A DNA stretch of 13,438 bases from Flavobacteriales bacterium UBA7519 (lineage in GTDB: Bacteria; Bacteroidota; Bacteroidia; Flavobacteriales; Weeksellaceae), in the NCBI GenBank assembly GCA_002476905.1, contig DLND01000185.1, forward strand, positions 1 to 13,438, in the 5' to 3' direction. The translations under genes and the position numbers were made by a program. Of this stretch, positions 1 through 6,723 are shown in pieces (within the stretch, counting starts at the first letter, position 1; each line of letters opens with the position of its first letter). The notes below the pieces were generated by a model that saw only the letters and a list, made by a program, of their open reading frames with translations, did no database searches and had not been told where the DNA came from.

Positions 1-23
1 TATAAAATTAACAATTTTTAATT

Positions 24-80
24 TTCCTCGTGCCTTAATCTATAATCAAAGAAAAATTATTCTTGTGCCTTTGTGTTTAA
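24..80. repeat. Degenerate short direct repeat upstream of proC
   Basis: The non-coding stretch before proC carries two related short words: TCGTGCCTTA near 27-37 and TTGTGCCTTTGTG at 63-75. From memory, words of the form 'TTGTGCCTTTGTG' recur between genes in many Bacteroidota genomes, but I cannot check that here. No open frame or strong hairpin is visible in 1-113. A one-mismatch -7 element (TATTCTTG, 58-65) is the only promoter-like match ahead of proC. This is a weak call. Confidence 0.25.
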
Positions 81-113
81 CATAAATCCAACAATCAAAA
101 TCTAAAAACACAA

Positions 114-917
114 ATGAAAATTGCAGTTTTAGGAGCCGGAAATATGGGTTTGTCATTTTCAAAATCTTTTTTGAAATATGAATTGATAAAACCGCAAAAT
201 CTACACCTCATCACCAGAAGTCAAAATAAAAAAGAAAAGATAAAATCTGTCTTTCCAGAATCTGAAATTTCGTCTTTTGATGAAGTTAAAAACCTGGAAG
301 CTGACTTGATTATCATTGCGGTGAAACCTCAGGATTTTGCTTTCGTTGCAGAAAATCTGACGTTTAAAATTCCGGAAAAATCTTTGGTTTTATCGATAAT
401 GGCCGGAATTTCTATTGAGAAAATTCAGAACTATTTGAATCACAAATTTGTGGTTCGAGCAATGCCCAACTCCCCTACTCTTCTCGGGATGGGAATCACA
501 GGTTACACAGCCGCAGACGGAATTTCTTTCTCAGAACTGATGAATGTTGAGCGATTGTTGAACTCAACAGGACGTTCTGTTTATTTGGAAGATGAAAGCC
601 TTTTGGATGCTGTTACTGCATTGTCCGGAAGTGGCCCAGCTTATTTCTATTACATCGTAGATGCAATGATAAAAGCGGGAACGGAGATGGGAATCGATGA
701 AAATCTATCAAAATTATTCGTAAAACAGACGATGTTGGGTGCTTATCATCTCATTAATAATTCGGATAAATCTTTGGAAGAACTGATAAAAGATGTCGCT
801 TCCAAAGGCGGAACAACGGAAGCGGCATTGAAAACTTTTGATGAGAATCAATTGAAGTCGATATTGAAGAAAGGAATTTTAGCCGCTGAAAACAGAGCGA
901 AGGAACTAAATTCATAA
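114..917 (+). CDS. proC: Pyrroline-5-carboxylate reductase
   Basis: This enzyme catalyses the last step of proline synthesis: NAD(P)H-dependent reduction of 1-pyrroline-5-carboxylate to L-proline in the cytoplasm. The 267-residue product has the family's usual length. Its N-terminal Rossmann domain opens with the dinucleotide-binding loop GAGNMG (residues 7-12), followed by the AVKP strand (69-72) and the VVRAMPN segment (113-119). The C-terminal dimerisation domain carries the hallmark ALSGSGPAYFY (169-179) and the VASKGGTTEAAL signature (228-239). Nothing key is missing and the frame is intact. The ATG at 114 is preceded by an A-rich leader without a Shine-Dalgarno sequence, as is normal in Bacteroidota. 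The next gene converges on it, so proC appears to be transcribed alone or as the end of a unit beginning left of the window. Confidence 0.97.
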   Translation: MKIAVLGAGNMGLSFSKSFLKYELIKPQNLHLITRSQNKKEKIKSVFPESEISSFDEVKNLEADLIIIAVKPQDFAFVAENLTFKIPEKSLVLSIMAGISIEKIQNYLNHKFVVRAMPNSPTLLGMGITGYTAADGISFSELMNVERLLNSTGRSVYLEDESLLDAVTALSGSGPAYFYYIVDAMIKAGTEMGIDENLSKLFVKQTMLGAYHLINNSDKSLEELIKDVASKGGTTEAALKTFDENQLKSILKKGILAAENRAKELNS

Positions 918-1021
918 CAATGGTGAATCAACAATATTTTTATATTTCTACTCATAAACCCAATATGGACATAGATACCTTGCTAAATTTGCAGATAGGG
1001 AAGATTTAATCTTGAAATTAA

Positions 1022-1474
1022 TTAATCAAAAAATCTCCGGGAATTAGATTTCTTCTCAAACAACTGATATATCCAAAATCCAATCGCAACACCAAAAGTA
1101 TTCAGAAGCACATCATCGATATCGAAAACACCTAATCTTGTAAAATATTGAAGACTTTCTACAAGAATAATTGCAAAGAGAAAATCCAAAATTAAGACTC
1201 GGAAATTATTAAGCTTTGGAAAAACAATTCCGAGAAAACCGAAAGGCGTGAACATCAAAATATTCCCAAAAACATTGGTAATAATAATCTTCAAAACAAT
1301 AGTTTCCTTTACGAAATTAAAGGTAGAAACCATTGGAATTAAGCGGACTATATTAAAATCATAAGGCGTTCTGCCAAATCCGAAAAACATCAGATAAAGC
1401 ATAAACAAGATATAAAAAGGAATCAAAACCTTATAAAATCTGCAGAAAAGCAACCAACAATTTTCCTTTCTCAA
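1022..1474 (-). CDS. VanZ-like family membrane protein
   Basis: A small integral membrane protein of the VanZ-like family. In glycopeptide-resistance clusters VanZ gives low-level teicoplanin resistance, but the role of chromosomal homologues is unknown, and no van genes are nearby. About four hydrophobic segments are visible (roughly residues 16-32, 60-85, 93-109 and 124-138). The family motifs are NILMFTPFGFLG (71-82) and a second block with E106, Q109, the acidic cluster DIDD (118-121) and N125. The start is uncertain. The longest reading begins at a TTG codon (1472-1474), and the first ATG is residue 25, inside the first hydrophobic segment. I keep the TTG because a perfect -7 element ends about 26 bases upstream and no better start lies between. 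The gene converges on proC and is divergent from rsh. Confidence 0.87.
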   Translation of the reverse strand: MRKENCWLLFCRFYKVLIPFYILFMLYLMFFGFGRTPYDFNIVRLIPMVSTFNFVKETIVLKIIITNVFGNILMFTPFGFLGIVFPKLNNFRVLILDFLFAIILVESLQYFTRLGVFDIDDVLLNTFGVAIGFWIYQLFEKKSNSRRFFD

Positions 1475-1499
1475 AATAAAACTATTAGAAAATCTGGCA

Positions 1500-1507
1500 C
1501 AAAGATA
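1500..1507 (-). promoter_or_regulatory. Bacteroidota -7 element for the VanZ-like gene
   Basis: Read on the minus strand this is TATCTTTG, a perfect match to TAnnTTTG, the -7 consensus of the Bacteroidota primary sigma factor. It would place the transcript start near 1494, about 20 bases before the TTG start codon. No convincing TTG -33 element sits at the usual 17-23 base spacing, so the call rests on the -7 match and its position. Confidence 0.42.
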
Positions 1508-1557
1508 GCTTGATAATCTGCATATAATTTCTTATATTCGTTTTGAGATAACATTCC

Positions 1558-3762
1558 ATGATGATTTACGATTTAGAGAAGGAAAACAAGGAAATCCTTG
1601 CCAGATATAAAGACCTCATTTCCAATACTTACCGGACGCTGGACGAGGAACAGAACAAACTCATCAGAAAGGCGTTCGATATTGCTTTGGATGCGCATAA
1701 AGACCAACGCAGGAAAACAGGTGAACCCTATATCTATCACCCGATAGAAGTTGCCAAAATAGTTGCGAATGAAATCGGTCTGGGCGCAACCAGTATTGCG
1801 TGCGCTTTGTTACACGATGTAATAGAAGATTCTGAATATACATACGAAGATCTTAAAAAGATTTTTGGGAAAAATATTGCTGATATTGTAAACGGACTAA
1901 CTAAGATTTCCGTGATGAACCAGCAGAATATCTCGGTTCAGTCAGAAAATTACCGTAAATTATTGCTAACGCTTTCCGAAGATTTCCGTGTGATTCTCAT
2001 CAAGATTGCTGATCGACTTCACAATATGAGAACGCTGGAAAGTATGCACCCCGTGAAGCAGAAAAAAATTGCGTCTGAGACAGCATACATCTATGCACCT
2101 CTGGCGCACAGGTTCGGCTTATACTCCATCAAATCAGAATTAGAAGATCTTTCCCTGAAATATAATAATCCCGATGTTTACAACGAAATCCTGAACAAAT
2201 TGGAAGTGGCAAAAGAAGGCCGCGAAAAATATGTAGAGGAATTCAAAAAAGAAGTTTCCGAGCAACTCAAAGAAGAAAAACTGAACTTCACCATCAAAGG
2301 ACGGGCAAAAGCCATCAGCTCTATTTACAGGAAAATGCTGAAGCAGAATGTTACATTCGAGGAAGTTTATGATAATTATGCAATCAGGATCATTTATAAA
2401 TCTGATCCCAAAAACGAAAAATTCCTGGCCTGGAAAATTTACTCCATTGTAACGGATCTTTACCAAAGTAATCCTTCCAGAATGCGTGACTGGATTTCAC
2501 AGCCGAGATCTACAGGTTACGAAAGTTTACATCTTACCGTGATGGGTCCGGACAAAAAATGGATTGAGGTACAGATCCGTTCCGAGAGAATGGATGACAT
2601 TGCAGAAAAAGGTGTTGCTGCACACTATAAATACAAAGAAGGCTACCGAAAAAACAGTGATGACCAGCGATTTGAAAGCTGGGTTTCTGAGATCCGTGAG
2701 GTCTTGGAACAGCAGCAGAATCTTTCTACATCGGAACTGCTTGACAACATCAAACTCAATCTTTATTCAAAAGAAGTATTTGTTTTTACGCCAAAAGGTG
2801 AGATCAAAATTCTGCCAATCGGTGCTACAGCTTTGGATTTTGCTTTCTCAGTTCACACAGATCTAGGTATGAAATGTCTGGGCGCCAAAATCAACGGAAA
2901 GCTGGTTCCGATCAGTTATGTGCTTCAGAATGGTGACCAGATAGATATTCTGTCATCACAAAATCAAAAACCCAAAGCCGACTGGCTGGAGTTTGTTGTC
3001 ACTTCCAAAGCAAAATCGAAAATAAAAAACATCCTTAATTCTGAAAAAAATCAGAATACTGCCGAAGGAAAAGAAATTCTTCAGAGAAAAATGCGTCACG
3101 CCAAGCTGAATTTCAGTGAAGAAGAAGTGAACGGACTACAAAAATTCCTTAACCTGAAAACGTCTCAGGATCTGTTCCTTGGTTTCCAAAACGGCACTTT
3201 TGATATTAGCGATATCAAAAGATATTCCGACAAAAAGGGTATTCTCAGTAACCTCATAAATCGTTTCCGAAAATCTTCCAATAAAGAAGAATATGTAGAA
3301 AAGATAGACTCAAATCTGGATATGATTGTCTTCGGCAAGGATGAAGAGAAACTCAACTACACTTTTGCCAAATGTTGTACAGTGATTCCCGGTGATAAGA
3401 TTTTTGGGTTTATAACCATTTCTGACGGCATCAAAGTGCATAATGACAATTGTCCTAATGCGATTAATCTTAGAGCCAACTATGACTACCGTGTGTTGCA
3501 GGCAAAATGGGTGAATGCGGAAAGCTTCAAGAACAGAATAAAGATCGAAATTGAAGGTCTGGACAGAATAGGAATGATCAATGACATTACCGCTGTCATC
3601 AGTAATAATATGAGTATGGATATGAAAAGTATGAGCATAGCTTCCAATGATGGTATTTTCACAGGTAATATCAATCTGGAAGTCAAGAATAAGAGTCAGC
3701 TGGAAGAAACATTCAAACAGCTGAAAGCAATTAACGGGGTGTCTAAAGTTAAAAGAGTTTAG
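1558..3762 (+). CDS. rsh: Bifunctional (p)ppGpp synthetase/hydrolase, RelA/SpoT homologue
   Basis: A long RSH enzyme that makes and degrades the alarmone (p)ppGpp, setting the stringent response to starvation. At 734 residues it has the full architecture. The HD hydrolase domain has H61, HDVIED (86-91) and the ADRLHNMRTL block (151-160). The synthetase domain has RAKAISSIYRKM (249-260), D272, G-loop residues GYESLH (320-325) and catalytic-type E337 in EVQIR. A TGS domain follows at about 405-466, then a conserved-cysteine region (C606, C607, C632) and a C-terminal ACT domain at about 660-734. Both active sites look intact. The substrate-loop motif is RMRD (308-311), the basic RxKD-like form of bifunctional enzymes rather than the acidic ExDD of synthetase-only RelA. 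The start is ATG-ATG at 1558. A one-mismatch -7 element (TCGTTTTG, just upstream) may drive it. The stop abuts the nhaA start. Genomes of this group often carry a second RSH gene elsewhere, which would settle a relA or spoT label. Confidence 0.96.
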   Translation: MMIYDLEKENKEILARYKDLISNTYRTLDEEQNKLIRKAFDIALDAHKDQRRKTGEPYIYHPIEVAKIVANEIGLGATSIACALLHDVIEDSEYTYEDLKKIFGKNIADIVNGLTKISVMNQQNISVQSENYRKLLLTLSEDFRVILIKIADRLHNMRTLESMHPVKQKKIASETAYIYAPLAHRFGLYSIKSELEDLSLKYNNPDVYNEILNKLEVAKEGREKYVEEFKKEVSEQLKEEKLNFTIKGRAKAISSIYRKMLKQNVTFEEVYDNYAIRIIYKSDPKNEKFLAWKIYSIVTDLYQSNPSRMRDWISQPRSTGYESLHLTVMGPDKKWIEVQIRSERMDDIAEKGVAAHYKYKEGYRKNSDDQRFESWVSEIREVLEQQQNLSTSELLDNIKLNLYSKEVFVFTPKGEIKILPIGATALDFAFSVHTDLGMKCLGAKINGKLVPISYVLQNGDQIDILSSQNQKPKADWLEFVVTSKAKSKIKNILNSEKNQNTAEGKEILQRKMRHAKLNFSEEEVNGLQKFLNLKTSQDLFLGFQNGTFDISDIKRYSDKKGILSNLINRFRKSSNKEEYVEKIDSNLDMIVFGKDEEKLNYTFAKCCTVIPGDKIFGFITISDGIKVHNDNCPNAINLRANYDYRVLQAKWVNAESFKNRIKIEIEGLDRIGMINDITAVISNNMSMDMKSMSIASNDGIFTGNINLEVKNKSQLEETFKQLKAINGVSKVKRV

Positions 3763-4932
3763 ATGGAATTATCAAAATACTTTCAGAAATTTTTCCATAG
3801 CAGCAAGACTTCCGGAATCCTTCTTATTCTGTGCGTTTTTTTATCATTGATTATTGCCAACACTTCTTCAGCCGAAGGTTTCCAGAATTTTTTGGATGCA
3901 AAAATCGGGACAGAGATTTTTCATCTGAATTATTCTTTGTCAGTGTGGATCAATGATGGCTTAATGGCTATTTTCTTCCTACTTGTGGGACTGGAAATCA
4001 AACGGGAATTGGTTGAAGGCGAATTATCTGATATCAAAAAAGCAAGCCTTCCCATTTTTGCAGCGATTGGCGGAATGCTGATTCCCGCGCTGATATTTAT
4101 AGCTTTCAATCACAGTACAGATTATAAAAACGGCTGGGCTATCCCTATGGCGACCGATATTGCTTTTTCATTGGCTATTATTTCGTTGCTGGGTAAAAGT
4201 GTTCCCAATTCCTTAAAGATATTTCTTAGCGCATTGGCTATTGTAGATGATCTCGGCGCTATCATTGTGATCGCACTATTTTATACCGATTCTATTGATT
4301 GGCTCTCACTCGGTATTTGTGGCGCAATAACACTTTTACTGGTAATCCTCAATAAATTAAAGGTTACAAAAATCATCTTCTATCTTGTTCCTGGATTATT
4401 TCTGTGGTATTTTATGCATCATTCTGGTATCCACGCAACTATTGCAGGTGTAATATTGGCATTTACAATTCCTACAAATGTGTCTGATACTGAGATCTCG
4501 CCATTGGAAAAATTAGAACAACAGCTTCACATTCCCGTAAGCTTTTTCATAATGCCGATTTTTGCTTTGGCTAATACGAATATAACGTTTCAAGCTGAAG
4601 TTTTGGATCATTTTGTAAGTCCGCTGAGTTTGGGAATTATTTTCGGGTTATTTGCAGGAAAAGTATTGGGAATTAATCTTTTTTCATTTTTAGCAATTAG
4701 ATTTAAACTAGGCAAACTACCTGCATTTTCTGCTTGGAAAGAAATGATTGGCGTCGGTTTTTTAGCAGGAATTGGCTTCACAATGTCGATTTTTGTATCG
4801 CTTCTGGCATTTCCGGGAAATATAGAAAATCAGGATATTTCTAAAATAAGTATTTTGTTTGCTTCGGTTCTTTCCGGATTTGTAGGATTCATCATTTTAA
4901 AGACTAAAAAGAAAAGTTCTGTGCCCGTTTAA
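3763..4932 (+). CDS. nhaA: NhaA-family Na+/H+ antiporter
   Basis: An inner-membrane antiporter that expels Na+ (or Li+) in exchange for protons, for pH and salt homeostasis. The 389 residues match the usual NhaA length and show about twelve hydrophobic segments. Residues matching functional sites known from the E. coli protein are present: D65 in WINDGLMAIFF, E78 and E82 in VGLEIKREL, D132 in ATDIAFSL, the ion-binding pair D162-D163 in LAIVDDLGA, H224 in SGIHATIAG (pH response) and K300 in AGKVLGI. The gene begins directly after the rsh stop (TAG then ATG, no spacer), so it is probably co-transcribed and translationally coupled with rsh; no promoter is visible for it. The C-terminus is a short lysine-rich tail (380-389). 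No strong intrinsic terminator follows. Confidence 0.96.
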   Translation: MELSKYFQKFFHSSKTSGILLILCVFLSLIIANTSSAEGFQNFLDAKIGTEIFHLNYSLSVWINDGLMAIFFLLVGLEIKRELVEGELSDIKKASLPIFAAIGGMLIPALIFIAFNHSTDYKNGWAIPMATDIAFSLAIISLLGKSVPNSLKIFLSALAIVDDLGAIIVIALFYTDSIDWLSLGICGAITLLLVILNKLKVTKIIFYLVPGLFLWYFMHHSGIHATIAGVILAFTIPTNVSDTEISPLEKLEQQLHIPVSFFIMPIFALANTNITFQAEVLDHFVSPLSLGIIFGLFAGKVLGINLFSFLAIRFKLGKLPAFSAWKEMIGVGFLAGIGFTMSIFVSLLAFPGNIENQDISKISILFASVLSGFVGFIILKTKKKSSVPV

Positions 4933-4975
4933 ATTTAATTTTAAATAATTTATAGCAATTATCGGACACTCACAA

Positions 4976-5089
4976 TTAAATATTTCTCGCAAATAAAGCA
5001 AATTTTTCAGATTCAATGACATACTCATCTGCTGGATTTGCAAAATCAGCGAAAGTATTTCCATATAAATTTAAACTTGCTATTATCAA
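4976..5089 (-). CDS. Unrecognised 37-residue open frame downstream of the YihY-family gene
   Basis: A short minus-strand frame lies in the gap between nhaA and the YihY-family gene and does not overlap either. Its only possible start is TTG (5087-5089), because an in-frame TAA lies five codons further upstream. The peptide has a protein-like composition: a hydrophobic start (LIIASLNLYG), then an acidic, aromatic part that includes FADFANPADEY and ESEKFALFARNI. I recognise no family. It could be a small protein, the 3' remnant of a decayed gene, or chance. The TTG start overlaps a perfect -7 element (TAAATTTG, 5087-5094 on the minus strand), which would start transcripts inside the frame and argues against translation from that TTG. 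The rest of 4933-5111 shows no gene and no strong hairpin. Confidence 0.2.
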   Translation of the reverse strand: MIIASLNLYGNTFADFANPADEYVIESEKFALFARNI

Positions 5090-5111
5090 ATTTAAGTTAT
5101 GTTACAAATCT

Positions 5112-6050
5112 CTAAGCTTCTATTGCGCCAGAAGTCATTTCTTCACGAATCAGTTTTTCTAGTTTGACTTTTTTAATAGCAAGATTCAGCTCGTTACCCA
5201 TCAGAACAAGAAAAACATTGACATTGACCCAAACCATCACCAAAATAATGGAGCCAATGGAACCGTATAGTATATTATATCTTGCAATATTCGCAACGTA
5301 AATGGCAAAGAAATAAGTAAGTATTACAAACAGAACGGTAGTCAGAACTGCGCCTGGGAAAGCCTCTCTTAATCTTGTAATCTTGATACAGCCTATCCAG
5401 TAAAATAACGTAAGAAGGATTAAATAAAATAATGGAAATGATATAAATCCGATGATCTTGGTAAGGTTTTTTGTAAACCAGGAAATATCGTAGGCCGGTG
5501 TAAATAGTTTGAGTACAACCTCACTGTAATAAATTCCAAAAATCGAGAGACAGACAAAACTCAGAAAACATATCGTAATAAGCATTGCCAGAAGATATTC
5601 TTTTACAAAAGTACGCTGCACTTCTGTATTCCTGTTGAATCCGTTTATAAGGGAAAAACAGCCATTGGTTGCAAATATGAAGGATAAAAGAATCGTAAAA
5701 TTACTTATTGATTTCATATTCGGAATTAGGCTGGACTGGATGTAACCCGTCACGTCGCTCTGCATATGAGATGGAAGTACTTTCGGCATCAGTACTTCAA
5801 AGATGTAAAACTGAAGCTTGTCATAATGCGGCATAAAAGGCAAAACAGAAAGGAAGAAAAGAATCATCGGAAATAAACTGAGAAAAAAACTCCAGGAGAT
5901 ACTTGCAGCCTGCCGTCCCAAAGGATTCTTGAAAATAGCATCCAGATAGATAGAAAGCATCTTCCATAGAGATATACCTAAAACCGGAATATATATTCCG
6001 TCAAAAAAATTCTGGATTCTTGAAAAAAAGCGCTGTATCTTTTTTGCCAT
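5112..6050 (-). CDS. YihY/BrkB-family (UPF0761-like) inner-membrane protein
   Basis: A polytopic membrane protein of the YihY/virulence factor BrkB family, of unknown biochemical function. Older labels such as 'ribonuclease BN' are known mis-annotations. The 312-residue product has a basic amphipathic N-terminus (1-20) and about six hydrophobic segments (near 52-71, 117-135, 153-175, 199-220, 232-254 and 266-286). The family hallmark is the last segment, YGSIGSIILVMVW followed by a conserved GNELNL (285-290). The LGRQAASISWSFFLSLFPM region (44-62) matches the conserved AAaiAyy/lfPl block. The start is the ATG at 6050, 11-14 bases after the predicted transcript start. It is divergent from rlmH across only 29 bases. 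Confidence 0.9.
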   Translation of the reverse strand: MAKKIQRFFSRIQNFFDGIYIPVLGISLWKMLSIYLDAIFKNPLGRQAASISWSFFLSLFPMILFFLSVLPFMPHYDKLQFYIFEVLMPKVLPSHMQSDVTGYIQSSLIPNMKSISNFTILLSFIFATNGCFSLINGFNRNTEVQRTFVKEYLLAMLITICFLSFVCLSIFGIYYSEVVLKLFTPAYDISWFTKNLTKIIGFISFPLFYLILLTLFYWIGCIKITRLREAFPGAVLTTVLFVILTYFFAIYVANIARYNILYGSIGSIILVMVWVNVNVFLVLMGNELNLAIKKVKLEKLIREEMTSGAIEA

Positions 6051-6054
6051 TCTT

Positions 6055-6062
6055 TATCTTTG
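6055..6062 (+). promoter_or_regulatory. Bacteroidota -7 element for rlmH
   Basis: TATCTTTG is a perfect TAnnTTTG match. It predicts a transcript start near 6067-6070, about 10-13 bases before the rlmH ATG at 6080. No clear TTG lies at the usual -33 spacing. The element sits upstream of, and almost touching, the oppositely directed -7 element of the YihY-family gene. Confidence 0.45.
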
Positions 6063-6067
6063 CTTTA

Positions 6068-6075
6068 CAAATATA
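6068..6075 (-). promoter_or_regulatory. Bacteroidota -7 element for the YihY-family gene
   Basis: On the minus strand this reads TATATTTG, a perfect TAnnTTTG match. It predicts a start near 6061-6064, so the start point falls within or beside the rlmH -7 element, and the rlmH start point falls within this one. A good -33 TTG is not apparent. Confidence 0.45.
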
Positions 6076-6079
6076 CTAA

Positions 6080-6553
6080 ATGCGTATCAATTTGATCTGC
6101 ATCGGAAAAACTGACGATAAGGAAATTGTTTCTCTGGTGAAATATTATCTTCCAAGAATACCGAAACATTGGAATTTTGAACTGATGGAAATTCCGGATG
6201 TTAAAAATGCCAAAAACTTAACGCCCGACCAGCTAAAAAAAGAAGAAGCTAAATTATTCCAAAATCAAATGGATTCTTCCGATTTGGTCATTCTTCTAGA
6301 TGAAAAAGGCAAACAATTTACAAGCCGAGAATTTTCTGAAAAAATAGATTTCTGGATGGGAAGTTCCGTAAAAAAAATTCATTTTCTGGTAGGCGGCGCT
6401 TATGGTTTTTCGGATGAAATCTACTACCGAGCGAACGAAAAAATCTCTCTATCTAAAATGACTTTCACGCATCAAATGATCCGTCTTTTTTTTGTAGAAC
6501 AAATCTACCGTGCGGCTACAATCCTCCAAGGAAAGCCATATCATAACGACTAA
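6080..6553 (+). CDS. rlmH: 23S rRNA (pseudouridine(1915)-N3)-methyltransferase RlmH
   Basis: RlmH is a SPOUT-fold methyltransferase that uses S-adenosylmethionine to methylate pseudouridine 1915 in helix 69 of 23S rRNA on assembled 70S ribosomes. The 157 residues match the family length (about 155). Visible marks are the N-terminal INLICIGK strand, LDEKGKQFTSREF (73-85), the knot glycines in FLVGGAYGFSDE (102-113), the LSKMTFTHQMIRLFFVEQIYRA helix (124-145) with H131, R135 and E140, and the C-terminal KPYHND with the conserved Tyr-His pair (154-155). The start is the ATG at 6080, just after its -7 element. It is apparently monocistronic, with repeat-like sequence following. Confidence 0.97.
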   Translation: MRINLICIGKTDDKEIVSLVKYYLPRIPKHWNFELMEIPDVKNAKNLTPDQLKKEEAKLFQNQMDSSDLVILLDEKGKQFTSREFSEKIDFWMGSSVKKIHFLVGGAYGFSDEIYYRANEKISLSKMTFTHQMIRLFFVEQIYRAATILQGKPYHND

Positions 6554-6597
6554 CAATCGTTAACAGTTTTTAGTTGATTATTGCTGGTTAATTGTTT

Positions 6598-6620
6598 GTC
6601 AGGCTGAGGTTCTCGACGTC
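6598..6620. repeat. Candidate dispersed intergenic repeat fragment (GTCAGGCTGAGG...CTCGA type)
   Basis: The segment begins GTCAGGCTGAGG and continues TTCTCGACGTC. It is more GC-rich than the surrounding gap. From memory it resembles short dispersed 'GTCAGGCTGAGC...GTCGAAG' intergenic words that are common in Bacteroidota genomes. Only one copy lies in this window, so the repeat status is inferred from recollection and not shown by the sequence. Confidence 0.3.
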
Positions 6621-6636
6621 TTTCCGAATTGCTAAA

Positions 6637-6715
6637 TAGCCCCGATAGAAGCGACATCCTTTTTCTTTTTTTGATAAAAAAGAAAAAGATATAGCGGATA
6701 GCGGGATTAAGCTCC
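6637..6715. repeat. Structured intergenic element with perfect A/T hairpin, probable dispersed repeat and possible shared transcript end
   Basis: The core is a perfect 13-bp inverted repeat (6659-6671 against 6676-6688) of C/T-only and A/G-only arms around a TGAT loop. It is flanked by matching GC pieces that could extend the stem: AGC 6638-6640 with GCT 6711-6713, CCCG 6641-6644 with CGGG 6702-6705, and GC 6651-6652 with GC 6694-6695. The same strand also carries three GATA...GCG modules (6644-6653, 6688-6696 and 6697-6703). It starts 83 bases after rlmH and ends 8 bases after the stop of the converging PAP2 gene. It lacks the GC-stem-plus-U-tract form of a standard terminator. From memory, near-identical elements with AGCCCCGATAGAAGCG flanks occur many times in flavobacterial genomes, often between convergent genes. 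I could not check this. Confidence 0.6.
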
Positions 6716-6723
6716 TAAAAAAT

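Noticed and set aside
920..1009. 29-codon ATG frame starting three bases after the proC stop
   Set aside because: It is very short, in a gap between converging genes, has no promoter of its own, and I recognise nothing in it. It could be a remnant, but the evidence does not support a gene call.
1022..1474. Glycopeptide resistance role for the VanZ-like gene
   Set aside because: No vanA, vanH or vanX-type genes are near, and VanZ-like proteins are common in susceptible bacteria.
2140..2466. 108-codon minus-strand frame inside rsh
   Set aside because: It is antisense to the synthetase region, with a Phe/Ile-rich composition typical of the reverse of a Lys/Glu-rich coding strand. The rsh frame over the same bases is unambiguous.
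2564..2866. 100-codon plus-strand frame inside rsh
   Set aside because: It is an out-of-frame shadow of the rsh synthetase-TGS region with no family features.
3165..3686. Two minus-strand frames inside the 3' part of rsh
   Set aside because: They are antisense shadows over the conserved cysteine region and ACT domain of rsh, with no promoter or family resemblance.
5031..5050. Short hairpin-like sequence after nhaA (CTGGATTT...AAAATCAG)
   Set aside because: The loop would be only two bases, the stem has a mismatch and no T-run follows, so it is not a credible terminator.
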